Shown here piece by piece: positions 46,158 through 54,686 of a DNA stretch of 64,000 nucleotides. Numbering within the stretch: position 1 is the first letter of the stretch; every line of letters begins with the position of its first letter. Below the pieces are notes generated by a model that had not been told where the DNA came from, did no database searches, and saw only the letters and a list, made by a program, of their open reading frames with translations. Position numbers and translations under genes: made by a program. Origin of the DNA: an uncultured Brevibacillus sp. GTDB lineage: Bacteria; Bacillota; Bacilli; Brevibacillales; Brevibacillaceae. Location of the stretch: the NCBI GenBank assembly GCA_946402065.1, contig CAMIVR010000003.1, positions 1 through 64,000 of the forward strand, given 5' to 3'.

Positions 46158-47126
46158 ATGGATTGGCTGACAATATTAAGTAACCTCGTTCACGATACCA
46201 TCGTCTTTTCCACTGCCCTCATCTTTGCAGCACTGGGCGGCGTTTTTTCGGAACGTTCCGGCGTAGTCAACATTGCGCTCGAAGGAATGATGACGATGGG
46301 CGCATTTACTGCTGCTGTCGTCACAGCAGCACTGGAGGCAACGTTTCCCTCACCGTCAACGGTTGCGCCGTGGATTGGCTTCCTCGCAGCAATCATCGTC
46401 GGTGTGGTTTTTTCCTTGCCGCATGCGGTTGCTTCGGTAACGTTCAAAGCCAACCAGGTGGTCAGCGGGGTGGCACTGAACTTCCTTGCAGTCGGAGTCG
46501 CTGTATACCTAACCAATATTATGTACAACGGTGCAGGACAGACAGATACGCTCTCAACCGTTTTCAGCAAGTGGTCCATTCCGTTTTTAAGCAGTATTCC
46601 GTTTTTTGGACATGCTGTGTTTGATGCGTACCCGACGAGCTTCATCGCGTTCATCCTCGTCTTTGTTTCATGGTATGTTTTATACCGCACTCCGTTTGGC
46701 TTGCGTTTACGTTCAGTCGGCGAGCACCCGCGTGCAGCAGATACGGTGGGGATCAATGTCAACCGGCTGCGGTATAAAGCAGTCATGATCAGCGGTGCGC
46801 TGGCCGCGATGGGCGGGGCAACGATTGCCTTGACTACGACCAGCAACTTCTCGCATAACACCGTATCAGGTCAAGGGTTTATCGCACTGGCTGCGATGAT
46901 TTTCGGCAAATGGCACCCGGCTGGCGCGATGTGGGCAGCATTGTTTTTCGGTGTGGCTCAGGCGGTCAAGTCGCTTGTTCAGGTGCTTGGCTGGACCCAT
47001 CTCATTCCGATTGAATTTATCTTTATGCTGCCGTACGTGCTGACCATTCTTGTCCTGGCCGGTGTGGTCGGACGAACGAATGCCCCTGCCGCGTCTGGCA
47101 AACCGTACGAAACAGGCTCCCGTTAG
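46158..47126 (+). CDS. nupQ: Nucleoside ABC transporter permease 2
   Basis: Second BPD_transp_2 permease, 322 residues, about eight membrane segments. Conserved parts: GVVNIALEGMMTMGAFTAAV, NQVVSGVALNFLAVG and SGQGFIALAAMIFGKWHP. ATG follows AAGGAGGGGAG. A strong terminator ends the operon 47 bases after the stop. Confidence 0.92.
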   Translation: MDWLTILSNLVHDTIVFSTALIFAALGGVFSERSGVVNIALEGMMTMGAFTAAVVTAALEATFPSPSTVAPWIGFLAAIIVGVVFSLPHAVASVTFKANQVVSGVALNFLAVGVAVYLTNIMYNGAGQTDTLSTVFSKWSIPFLSSIPFFGHAVFDAYPTSFIAFILVFVSWYVLYRTPFGLRLRSVGEHPRAADTVGINVNRLRYKAVMISGALAAMGGATIALTTTSNFSHNTVSGQGFIALAAMIFGKWHPAGAMWAALFFGVAQAVKSLVQVLGWTHLIPIEFIFMLPYVLTILVLAGVVGRTNAPAASGKPYETGSR

Positions 47127-47172
47127 GCCTGTGTCGATCAGGTTAAACGGTGCGAAACGATAGTAGCAGGAG

Positions 47173-47205
47173 AAAAAACGACGACAATCATGTTCGTCGT
47201 TTTTT
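47173..47205 (+). terminator. Intrinsic terminator after nupQ
   Basis: Stem AAAAAACGACGA / TCGTCGTTTTTT (47173-47184, 47194-47205) with a 9-base loop. The following 190 bases hold no gene; a further GCTTGG / CCGAGC hairpin with TTTTT lies near 47270-47293. Confidence 0.92.
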
Positions 47206-47396
47206 CATTAGCTTCGGTCCGGCAACAACGGTGTGGACGCGCCATGGTATCCCATGGCTAAAGCAGGCTGCTTGGCGACCGAGCAAGCTTTTTGGACCTG
47301 CCCGACCAGCACTTTCCAACATTTGCAGTCTACTCTCCCGAAATGTCATATGTAATAATAGCTTCAAAAAATGACAGATATCGTTAGGAGAGAGAG

Positions 47397-48548
47397 ATGT
47401 TACGCTATATTAACAGGATATGCCTGAGCGCCTGTCTGCTGTGGACAGGCTTTGCGACTGTCCATGCAGCCGGCGAATCGGATTTGCCGACGATTTCACT
47501 CATCGTGGACGGAAAAGGGATCGTGACCGATGTCGCCCCGCAAATCAAAAATGCCAGGATGCTCGTGCCGATCCGCGCCATTGCCGAAAATACGGGAGCA
47601 TCCATACAGTATGATGCCAATGACAAACGCGTTGTCGTCAAGCAGAATGGCAAGCAGATGACGCTGTATCTCGGTCAAACCTTCGCCTATGTGGATGGGA
47701 AAAAGACTGCGCTTGATACAAGCCCGCTGGTGTCAAATGGCCGCACTCTCATACCGGTCCGATTCATCAGCGAAACGCTGGGCTATCAAGTGACATGGGA
47801 TAGCGAGGCCAGTGTGGCAACGGTCAAAACAGCACATAAGAAGGATTCGCAAACAAATACATCGACAGACATCAGTCAAACCTACATCGTTCAGTCAGGT
47901 GATACGCTAACGAAAATTGCGAATGACCATAATACGAGTGTCGAAGCGTTGAAGAAGCGAAATCATCTGCCAGACAGCTACGTGGAAGCAGAACAATTGC
48001 TGTTTTTGCCCGATGGTGCAAAAAGCTCGCTCCATCCGCTGACAGAAAAAGTTTCCGCCAAAACTTTGCTATCGTCTAAAAATATCTTTCCGTTGGCTGC
48101 TGACAGTGGCTACGAGAAGTATTACGACACATTCGGGGATGGACGGAGCTGGGATGGAGAGTCGTATCAGGAGAATATTCGCAAGCACGAAGGGATCGAC
48201 ATCATGGCCCCGCGCGGAACGCCGGTATACTCTGTTACAGACGGTATCATCAACCGCATCGGGTGGAATTCACTGGGTGGCTGGCGTGTCAATATTACCG
48301 ATCAGAGCGGTTCCTGCCGGCTGTACTATGCACATCTTGAGGCGTACGCTCCCGGATTGCAGGTCGGGGATCGCATAAAGGCCGGTCAACTGCTGGGTTT
48401 TGTTGGCGACAGTGGATATGGTGACGTTGGCACGACAGGCAAATTCGATACGCATTTGCACTTCGGTCTCTACGATGCGAATACCAATCAAGCATTCAAC
48501 CCATATTACTACTTGCAGTATTGGGAAAATCATCAATTCATTCGGTAA
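47397..48548 (+). CDS. Secreted cell-wall protein: copper amine oxidase-like N domain, LysM, M23 peptidase
   Basis: 383-residue exported protein. A signal peptide (cut near VHA-A, ~25) precedes a copper amine oxidase N-terminal-like stalk domain (~30-145; GRTLIPVRFISETLGYQVTW). One LysM peptidoglycan-binding domain follows (~160-203; YIVQSGDTLTKIANDHNTS). The M23 endopeptidase has all zinc ligands: His264 and Asp268 in HEGIDIMAP, and His353/His355 in THLHFGLYD. It likely cuts peptide cross-links in wall or spore cortex. ATG is preceded by AGGAGAGAG. It stands alone between two terminators; a sporulation promoter is possible but not clear. Confidence 0.9.
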   Translation: MLRYINRICLSACLLWTGFATVHAAGESDLPTISLIVDGKGIVTDVAPQIKNARMLVPIRAIAENTGASIQYDANDKRVVVKQNGKQMTLYLGQTFAYVDGKKTALDTSPLVSNGRTLIPVRFISETLGYQVTWDSEASVATVKTAHKKDSQTNTSTDISQTYIVQSGDTLTKIANDHNTSVEALKKRNHLPDSYVEAEQLLFLPDGAKSSLHPLTEKVSAKTLLSSKNIFPLAADSGYEKYYDTFGDGRSWDGESYQENIRKHEGIDIMAPRGTPVYSVTDGIINRIGWNSLGGWRVNITDQSGSCRLYYAHLEAYAPGLQVGDRIKAGQLLGFVGDSGYGDVGTTGKFDTHLHFGLYDANTNQAFNPYYYLQYWENHQFIR

Positions 48549-48603
48549 TCGATTCTGGGCAAACTATGGTCTGTTCATATTTTGCGCAAGAGGGGGAATC
48601 GCT

Positions 48604-48753
48604 GTGTGGACCTGCCCGTATTGTGGCGAATGCGCCGGACAACCTTTTCAGGACAACCAGCTCAGTGGCATGCTTTGCTTGAATCCGAATTGCGGAAGAT
48701 TTGATCTGACAGATGAGGGCCACGACACAGAATGGGATTACTCGGATTTGTAA
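48604..48753 (+). CDS. Zinc-ribbon mini-protein, unknown function
   Basis: 49-residue acidic protein with two cysteine pairs: CPYC near the start and CLNPNC in the middle, suggesting one zinc ribbon. The tail DEGHDTEWDYSDL is acidic. Start is GTG 48604 after GAGGGGG at good spacing. A terminator begins at its stop codon, which supports a real gene end. Starts 55 bases after the M23 gene. No known family is recognised. Confidence 0.68.
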   Translation: MWTCPYCGECAGQPFQDNQLSGMLCLNPNCGRFDLTDEGHDTEWDYSDL

Positions 48754-48778
48754 GGAGCTGACAAAACAGCTCCTTTTC
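48752..48778 (+). terminator. Intrinsic terminator after the zinc-ribbon gene
   Basis: Stem AAGGAGCTG / CAGCTCCTT (48752-48760, 48767-48775), overlapping the TAA stop, followed by TTC. Confidence 0.85.
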
Positions 48779-48888
48779 TAATGGATTGAGCGCCTGTCCA
48801 AACTGCTCGCGACGCTGCACACGGAACGGATGGAAACAGTGGTGAAACCCGCAACATCAACATACACTTAGGAAGATCATATTCTTCT

Positions 48889-48918
48889 TTGCTGAATGAC
48901 CCAATCTTTGGTTACAAT
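48889..48918 (+). promoter_or_regulatory. Sigma-A promoter of the ymfF operon
   Basis: TTGCTG (48889-48894), 18-base spacer, TACAAT (48913-48918), 35 bases before the ymfF ATG. Confidence 0.75.
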
Positions 48919-48952
48919 AATGGAGTGAAGATGACGTGAAGGGAGTATGAAT

Positions 48953-50245
48953 ATGTCAACGCTGGCAAAAGAGATTGTGTTTGAAACGTCAATTGTCAAC
49001 GAAATGAATCTACATATTATGCCGACCGACAAGTTTAAGACAACGACGATGGTAGTCTTGATCCAGCAGGAATTGTCCGAGCAATTCGTCACCAAAACGG
49101 CCTTGCTGGCCATGGTCATGAAGCGTGCGACTGCTCGCTTTCCGGAGACCAAGCAGCTTCGGGAGTATCTGGATTATTTGTATGGAGCGATCTTTGATGT
49201 TGATGTAATGAAAAAAGGAGAGCGGCAAATCGTCCAGATCTACCTCGAGGTGCCAAACGAGAAGTTTCTTTCGGAACGTACTCCCTTGCTGGAACAGACG
49301 ATTCAATTTCTCGGTGAAGTGATGACCAAACCTCACCTGGAGAACGGCGCGTTCGCCGATAAATACGTCAGCACGGAAAAAGAATCGCTGCGCAAGCGGA
49401 TTGAAAGCATTGTCGACGACAAAATGAAATACGCCAATCAGCGTGTCACCGAGGAAATGTGCAAAGGCGAACCTTATGCACTGCTCGTCAATGGCAGGGT
49501 GGAAGATCTGGCGGCCATCAATGGCAAGGGGCTGTACGAATACTATCAGCAGCTCATCTCGCAAAACCCGATTGACATTTTTGTCGTGGGCGACGTAGAA
49601 ACGAAGCGAGTACAGGAGTATGTGAAAAAGCATATTTCCGTACAGCGGACGGTTAAGCCGATGCAAATTGAACAATCGGTGAAAAAGGTAGAAGAGGTCA
49701 AGGAAGTCATCGACCGGCTCGACGTGACCCAGGGCAAGCTCAACATCGGCTGCCGCACACATATTACATATAAGGATGAGGAGTATCCTGCCCTGCTCAT
49801 TTGCAACGGAGTACTTGGCGGGTTCCCTCATTCCAAGCTGTTCGTCAATGTACGGGAGAAAGCGAGTCTTGCTTACTACGCCGTTTCCAGGCTGGAAAGC
49901 CATAAAGGCATTTTGATGATCATGTCAGGGATTGAAGTAGCCAATTTTGCCAAAGCGGTCTCGATTATAAAGGAGCAGCTTGAGCTCGTCAGGAACGGAC
50001 AAATCTCCCCTGGAGAGCTTGAACAGACTAAAGCGACACTGACCAACCAGTTTACCGAGCTGCTCGATAGCCCGAGAATGATGATTGACTTTTCCTATAA
50101 CGGGATTCTCAGCGGCAACAAGCGGCAATTGGACACGTTGCTCGGCGAGCTGCAGCAGGTAACGATTGAGCAAATAAAGCAGGTAGCGGCGAAAGTAGAG
50201 CTGGATACGATCTATTTATTGCGGGACAAGAAGGGGGGAGCGTAA
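48953..50245 (+). CDS. yfmF: M16-family protein YmfF, non-catalytic partner (EF-P modification associated)
   Basis: Pitrilysin-like protein of 430 residues without the HxxEH zinc motif; the matching region reads LLAMVMKRATARFPETKQL, so it should be inactive. The substrate-loop region KASLAYYAVSRLESHKG is kept. In B. subtilis the YmfF-YmfH pair is linked to the 5-aminopentanol modification of elongation factor P. ATG 48953 is preferred over ATG 48947, which nearly touches the Shine-Dalgarno AAGGGAG. ymfH follows after 2 bases. Confidence 0.88.
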   Translation: MSTLAKEIVFETSIVNEMNLHIMPTDKFKTTTMVVLIQQELSEQFVTKTALLAMVMKRATARFPETKQLREYLDYLYGAIFDVDVMKKGERQIVQIYLEVPNEKFLSERTPLLEQTIQFLGEVMTKPHLENGAFADKYVSTEKESLRKRIESIVDDKMKYANQRVTEEMCKGEPYALLVNGRVEDLAAINGKGLYEYYQQLISQNPIDIFVVGDVETKRVQEYVKKHISVQRTVKPMQIEQSVKKVEEVKEVIDRLDVTQGKLNIGCRTHITYKDEEYPALLICNGVLGGFPHSKLFVNVREKASLAYYAVSRLESHKGILMIMSGIEVANFAKAVSIIKEQLELVRNGQISPGELEQTKATLTNQFTELLDSPRMMIDFSYNGILSGNKRQLDTLLGELQQVTIEQIKQVAAKVELDTIYLLRDKKGGA

Positions 50246-50247
50246 AC

Positions 50248-51540
50248 ATGCAGACCACGACATTTGAGCAATTGCAGGAGACGCTGTACCATGAAAAGCT
50301 CAGCAATGGATTGTCCGTCTATCTGTTGCCCAAACACGGCTTTTCCAAGACCTACGCGGTGTTTACCACCCGTTATGGCTCGATCGACAGCCATTTCGTA
50401 GACAAGGACGGCAAAGACGTTCAGGTGCCCGATGGCATCGCCCATTTCCTTGAGCACAAGATGTTCGACAAGAAGGATCGCGATATTTTTCAGGAGTTCA
50501 GCCGAAATGGCGCCTCTTACAATGCGTTTACCAGCTTTAATCGGACTGCGTATTTGTTTTCCTCAACAGACAAAATCGATGAGAACACGAAGATTTTGCT
50601 TGACTTTGTTCAGGAACCGTATTTTTCCGATCAAAGTGTCGAAAAGGAAAAGGGCATTATCGGACAGGAAATCAACATGTATGACGACAATCCGGACTGG
50701 AAGGTCTACATGAATCTCCTCAAGGCCATGTATCAAAAACATCCGATCAACATTGAGATTGCAGGTACGATCGAATCGATCTCCCATATTACCAAGGAAG
50801 TACTGTACCAATGCTACGATACGTTCTATCACCCGGCCAACATGATGCTGCTCGTGGTCGGTTCGTTTGATCCGGAGAAAATGATGCATTTGATCCGCGA
50901 AAATCAGGCGGAAAAGCAGTTTATTGATCGCAAGCCGATTCAGCGCATCTTCCCCGAAGAGCCGGCTGAAGTGGCAAAGCCAAGAGTAGAAACGACGCTG
51001 TCGGTCGGTTTGCCGAAGTGCCTGATTGGCTTTAAGGAAGCAGAAAACGGATTAAAGGGTGAAGCGCTGCTCAAGCGTGAGCTGACGACCAAATTGGCGC
51101 TGGATTTGCTGTTTGGTTCCAGCTCGTCCTTTTACCAGCGGCTGTACGATACGGGGGTTATTACGGAGAGCTTCGATTTTGACTACAGCGCCGATCCGGC
51201 ATACGGCTACTCGATTATCGGCGGTGATACACCAGATCCTGACCAACTGCTCAATGAACTGAAAAAAGAAATCGAGTCTGTTCGAGAGACTGGCGTCAAG
51301 CAGGAAGGCTTCGAGCGCAGCAAGCGGAAAAAAATCGGCTTGTTTATGCGTTCGCTCAACTCGGTAGAATTCATTGCGAATCAATTTACCAGCTATATGT
51401 TCAATGGAACCAATCTGTTTTCAGTCGTACCCGTATTGGAGAGCATCACCAAGGCAGATGTCGACCAGCGGATAAATGAACATTTCCGCTTTGGACAAAT
51501 GGCTGTCTCGATTATTCGCTCTACGGGTCAGTCTGAGTAG
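50248..51540 (+). CDS. yfmH: M16-family zinc peptidase YmfH (EF-P modification associated)
   Basis: Catalytic partner of the preceding gene, 430 residues. The zinc motif HxxEH is intact in IAHFLEHKMFDKKDRD, and the later glutamate is in KEKGIIGQEINMYDDNP. Two M16 peptidases, one active and one inactive, usually form a heterodimer. ATG 50248 lies 2 bases after ymfF with GGGGGGAG upstream. ymfI follows after 10 bases. Confidence 0.9.
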   Translation: MQTTTFEQLQETLYHEKLSNGLSVYLLPKHGFSKTYAVFTTRYGSIDSHFVDKDGKDVQVPDGIAHFLEHKMFDKKDRDIFQEFSRNGASYNAFTSFNRTAYLFSSTDKIDENTKILLDFVQEPYFSDQSVEKEKGIIGQEINMYDDNPDWKVYMNLLKAMYQKHPINIEIAGTIESISHITKEVLYQCYDTFYHPANMMLLVVGSFDPEKMMHLIRENQAEKQFIDRKPIQRIFPEEPAEVAKPRVETTLSVGLPKCLIGFKEAENGLKGEALLKRELTTKLALDLLFGSSSSFYQRLYDTGVITESFDFDYSADPAYGYSIIGGDTPDPDQLLNELKKEIESVRETGVKQEGFERSKRKKIGLFMRSLNSVEFIANQFTSYMFNGTNLFSVVPVLESITKADVDQRINEHFRFGQMAVSIIRSTGQSE

Positions 51541-51550
51541 GGTGCTGAAG

Positions 51551-52282
51551 ATGAGTGAACAGCGCTGGGCTTTGGTTACGGGAGCATCAGGGGAGCTGGG
51601 GCAGGCGATCAGCCTGACTCTGGCCGCCCGCAACATCCCGCTTTACGTGCATTACCACCAGGGAGCAGAACGCATCGAGCCGATCGTTTCGGCCTGTCGT
51701 GAAATGGGTGTGCCGTGCATTCCGCTGCAAGCTGATTTGCGCGATCCGTTCCAAATTCACAGATTATTTGAAGGAATGCCGATAAAACCGCTGTTTGTTA
51801 TCAATAACGCTTCCATTGATCACATCGGCTTGTTCCAGGACGTGTCGCCACAGCTCTTTGACGAAATGATTGCCATAAATGTGCGCTCTGCATTTCTCGT
51901 CAGCCAGGCAGCAGTACCTGCCATGCTCATGGAGCGCTTTGGGCGGATCGTCAATATCGCTTCCATCTGGGGGTTGACCGGAAGCGCCTGCGAAGTGCTC
52001 TATTCACTGACCAAGGGAGCAGTGTTGGCGTTCACCAAGGCGCTGGCAAAAGAACTGGCGCCTAACGGCATCACCGTTAATGCCGTCGCCCCGGGAGCGG
52101 TAGCCGGCGGGATGATGACGCGCTTTACTGCTGAAGAAATAAACGCCATTTGCCACGACATCCCGATGGGCAGATTGGGATTGCCGGAAGAGATAGCCTC
52201 GCTCGTCGCCTATTTGCTCGCGCCAGAGGCGGGATATGTGACCGGACAAGCAATCAGTTCGAATGGCGGCTGGTATACGTGA
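51551..52282 (+). CDS. ymfI: SDR oxidoreductase YmfI (EF-P 5-aminopentanone reductase)
   Basis: Short-chain dehydrogenase/reductase, 243 residues; the B. subtilis homologue reduces the aminopentanone group on EF-P Lys to aminopentanol. NAD(P)-binding TGASGELGQAISLTL, NNASIDHIG, catalytic Ser in IVNIASIWG and Tyr/Lys in YSLTKGAVLAFTKALAKELA. Ends TGQAISSNGGWYT. ATG 51551 follows GGGTG at fair spacing; the frame is open upstream inside ymfH. A FabG-type role is the main alternative, but the neighbours favour YmfI. Confidence 0.88.
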   Translation: MSEQRWALVTGASGELGQAISLTLAARNIPLYVHYHQGAERIEPIVSACREMGVPCIPLQADLRDPFQIHRLFEGMPIKPLFVINNASIDHIGLFQDVSPQLFDEMIAINVRSAFLVSQAAVPAMLMERFGRIVNIASIWGLTGSACEVLYSLTKGAVLAFTKALAKELAPNGITVNAVAPGAVAGGMMTRFTAEEINAICHDIPMGRLGLPEEIASLVAYLLAPEAGYVTGQAISSNGGWYT

Positions 52283-52386
52283 GATGATCTGGCGGGGGGA
52301 TGAATATTTCTTTCTCTATCTTGGAACATTATTGTTATGGCGGGACCGAATGGACCGCAATGACTACTGCAGAGGAGGGAATATTC

Positions 52387-52638
52387 ATGTCTGTTCTCGA
52401 CAATTTTCGTGACTGGAAGGAATTTCTTGGCGACCGTGTAGAACAAGCCAAACAGGCAGGGATGGAGAACGAAACGATTTCAAATGTCGCTTATCAAATC
52501 GGCGGATATCTTGCCGGTCAGGTAGATCCGAAAAACGATCAGGAGCGCTTGCTGAAGCAATTGTGGGATGTGGCTAATGAGGAACAACAGCGCGAGCTTG
52601 CCTCTTTGATGGTCAAGCTGGTTCAAAGCGGAAAATAA
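52387..52638 (+). CDS. ymfJ: DUF3243 protein YmfJ
   Basis: 83-residue conserved Bacillales protein, mostly helical: VLDNFRDWKEFLGDRVEQAK, ISNVAYQIGGYLAGQVDPKN and QRELASLMVKLV. ATG 52387 is set by GAGGAGGG; upstream in-frame codons have no homology. Follows ymfI as in B. subtilis. Molecular role unknown. A terminator follows. Confidence 0.85.
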   Translation: MSVLDNFRDWKEFLGDRVEQAKQAGMENETISNVAYQIGGYLAGQVDPKNDQERLLKQLWDVANEEQQRELASLMVKLVQSGK

Positions 52639-52645
52639 TAGGACG

Positions 52646-52674
52646 AAAAATCCCTGCACTGTGGGGATTTTTCT
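52646..52674 (+). terminator. Intrinsic terminator after ymfJ
   Basis: Stem AAAATCCC / GGGATTTT (52647-52654, 52664-52671), 9-base loop, T-rich tail. Confidence 0.88.
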
Positions 52675-52684
52675 ATTTCACCCT

Positions 52685-52712
52685 TTGTCGAGTTCGCTCG
52701 AAATGATATACT
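52685..52712 (+). promoter_or_regulatory. Promoter of ymfK
   Basis: TTGTCG (52685-52690), 16-base spacer, TGATATACT with extended TG and -10 TATACT (52707-52712). It gives a leader of about 180 bases. Confidence 0.75.
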
Positions 52713-52823
52713 AGTGGACAAACACTGTTTTTGATCAGATAGAGGAGACATACACCCAAGGTTATGACCGGCTTCCGCTCAATCGAAAGATTCGACAGAC
52801 GTCCTTCGATACTTTCACATTTT

Positions 52824-52869
52824 TGAAAAACAGCCAAAGGTTTTTCACAGGAGGATTTTGCACAATCCT
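52824..52869 (+). promoter_or_regulatory. Tandem hairpins with a hidden Shine-Dalgarno in the ymfK leader
   Basis: First stem TGAAAAAC / GTTTTTCA (52824-52831, 52840-52847), second stem AGGATT / AATCCT (52852-52857, 52864-52869). The second overlaps a perfect AGGAGG (52849-52854) that is not the ymfK ribosome site. It may serve a seven-codon TTG-started leader peptide (52858-52881) or simply be structure. Confidence 0.45.
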
Positions 52870-52896
52870 GACAGAAAATAGCCAGGGGGAAGAGGA

Positions 52897-53682
52897 ATGG
52901 AGACGAAAGAGAAGAAAGAATGGTATTTTGAATACGAGATACATATTAACCGACCTGGTCTGCTCGGTGACCTCGCTTCCATCTTGGGGATGCTGAAAAT
53001 CAATATCGGCACGATTAATGGCGTACAAAACAATCGCCGCGGGCTTCTGCTGATGACGGATGACGACGAAAAAATTGAGATTCTGCGTAATATTATTCAA
53101 AAAGTGGACAACATAACCGTAACGAGACTGCGTCCGCCAACCTTGCTGGACCGGCTTGCCGTACGGCACGGACGCTATATTGAACGGGACAGCGAGGACA
53201 AGAAGACGTTCCGCTTTATCCGTGATGAGCTAGGGCTGCTGGTCGACTTTATGGCAGAAATTTTTAAAAATGAAGGACACCAGCTTGTCGGAATTCGCGG
53301 AATGCCCCGTGTTGGCAAGACAGAATCGATGATTGCCGCCAGTGTTTCCGCCAACAAGCGCTGGACGTTTCTCTCGTCGACTCTGCTTCGTCAGACGGTC
53401 CGCAACTCGCTTGCCATTGATGAAATGAGCAACGATCATGTATATTTAATAGATGGGATTGTCTCAACCTTGCGCTCCACGGAAAAACATCACAGTCTGT
53501 TGCGGGAAATGATGAGCTTCCCGGCAACCAAGGTGGTCGAACACCCTGACATCTTCGTTCGCGAATCGGAGTTTGAGCTGTCGGATTTCCACTACATCAT
53601 CGAACTTCGCCACCACCCGGAAGAAGAGATTACGTATGAGTTGATCAACAACCCCAAATTGAATAACTTTGACATAACGTAA
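52897..53682 (+). CDS. ymfK: DUF3388 protein YmfK
   Basis: 261-residue conserved Bacillales protein. The N-terminal ~80 residues look like an ACT regulatory domain (EIHINRPGLLGDLASILGML). The C-terminal part has a P-loop, GMPRVGKT at residues ~135-142, a match to the Walker A pattern GxxxxGK[ST], followed by an aspartate-containing strand VYLIDGIVS. So it may be a small nucleotide-binding switch protein; no function is known. ATG follows GGGGGAAGAGGA. ymfM follows after 12 bases. Confidence 0.85.
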   Translation: METKEKKEWYFEYEIHINRPGLLGDLASILGMLKINIGTINGVQNNRRGLLLMTDDDEKIEILRNIIQKVDNITVTRLRPPTLLDRLAVRHGRYIERDSEDKKTFRFIRDELGLLVDFMAEIFKNEGHQLVGIRGMPRVGKTESMIAASVSANKRWTFLSSTLLRQTVRNSLAIDEMSNDHVYLIDGIVSTLRSTEKHHSLLREMMSFPATKVVEHPDIFVRESEFELSDFHYIIELRHHPEEEITYELINNPKLNNFDIT

Positions 53683-53694
53683 GGAGGTTAAGGC

Positions 53695-54573
53695 GTGTCT
53701 GAGCTTGGTCAAGTGCTGCAAAGAGCCCGTGAAGAAAAAAACATCTCGCTCGATGATATTCAAAAGGTCACGAAGATTCAGCGTCGTTATCTGGAAGCAA
53801 TTGAGCGCGGCCATTTTCATGTTCTTCCCGGTCACTTCTATGCTCGCGCTTTCATCAAAAGCTATGCTGAAGCAGTCGGACTTGACCCGAATGAACTGCT
53901 CTCTCACTTTCAATCCGATTTGCCTGCCCAGCCTCCGCAAGAACAGCTGGAGCGGCTGCGTCGCAGGCGTGCTGCTTCCAAGGAGCCGCTGCAAGCCGGT
54001 CGCTGGGTAACTCAGACATTGCTTGTGTTGTTCGTTGTTCTCGTGATTGGAGTAATTTACATGGCTTTTGTAAACCGGACTGGCGTCGATACAGCGCCTG
54101 TACCGGGCGATACCCTGACGAACCGTCCACAAGTAGGGCAGCCGGACAATGGCAGTGTCAACATTCCGCCGCCATCACCAGGTTTAGGCCAGACGGGCAA
54201 TGTCTCCGGAGAAACCATCCCTCCGGTAGCAACACCCGAAGAAAAGCCGGTCCTCACATTTGAGTCGCAGCAAGGCCCACTCTATGAGTACACGCTTGAT
54301 AAAAGTGCCAAGCTGTCAATCAAGGTCAGTGCAACGACGGGCGATTGCTGGGTAAAAGTGATGGATAAAAGGAACGGCAAAGCCATTGGCGAAAAAGCGG
54401 GAAGAACGCTGAAAAAGGGCGAGGAAAATACGTATGAAGCGGAAACAACGGCCTACATCGTCGTCGGGAATCCGAAGTCCGCACAGGTGACGATTAACGA
54501 TGCACCGGTTGACATGTCAAAGCTGACTTTTTTTCCTTCGAACATTTCGGTAAAGATAAAACAAGCTGAGTAG
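53695..54573 (+). CDS. ymfM: RodZ-like membrane protein YmfM
   Basis: 292-residue single-pass membrane protein. Cytoplasmic helix-turn-helix of the HTH_25 type (1-~70; ISLDDIQKVTKIQRRYLEAI), one membrane helix (~104-124; TLLVLFVVLVIGVIYMAFV), a proline-rich outside linker and a C-terminal DUF4115 domain. RodZ proteins link MreB to cell-shape control. Start is GTG 53695 after AAGGAGG. Ends in a terminator. Confidence 0.9.
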   Translation: MSELGQVLQRAREEKNISLDDIQKVTKIQRRYLEAIERGHFHVLPGHFYARAFIKSYAEAVGLDPNELLSHFQSDLPAQPPQEQLERLRRRRAASKEPLQAGRWVTQTLLVLFVVLVIGVIYMAFVNRTGVDTAPVPGDTLTNRPQVGQPDNGSVNIPPPSPGLGQTGNVSGETIPPVATPEEKPVLTFESQQGPLYEYTLDKSAKLSIKVSATTGDCWVKVMDKRNGKAIGEKAGRTLKKGEENTYEAETTAYIVVGNPKSAQVTINDAPVDMSKLTFFPSNISVKIKQAE

Positions 54574-54579
54574 ACGGAG

Positions 54580-54606
54580 AAAGGCGGTGTGATACCAGCC
54601 TTTTTC
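54580..54606 (+). terminator. Intrinsic terminator after ymfM
   Basis: Stem AAAGGC-GGT / ACC-A-GCCTTT (54580-54603) with T-rich tail. Confidence 0.85.
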
Positions 54607-54611
54607 TGTTT

Positions 54612-54641
54612 TTGACACGTTACAGAGCCATATATTATACT
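54612..54641 (+). promoter_or_regulatory. Sigma-A promoter of the rimO-pgsA-cinA operon
   Basis: Consensus TTGACA (54612-54617), 18-base spacer, TATACT (54636-54641), 45 bases before rimO. Confidence 0.85.
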
Positions 54642-54686
54642 GTATGAGTGTAATCTGGGCAGGTGTAATTAATTGGAGGAAAGCAA

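Noticed and set aside
47360-47396. Sigma-K or sigma-E promoter (CATATGTAATA) before the M23 gene
   Set aside because: One consensus base is missing and no -35 at proper distance was found.
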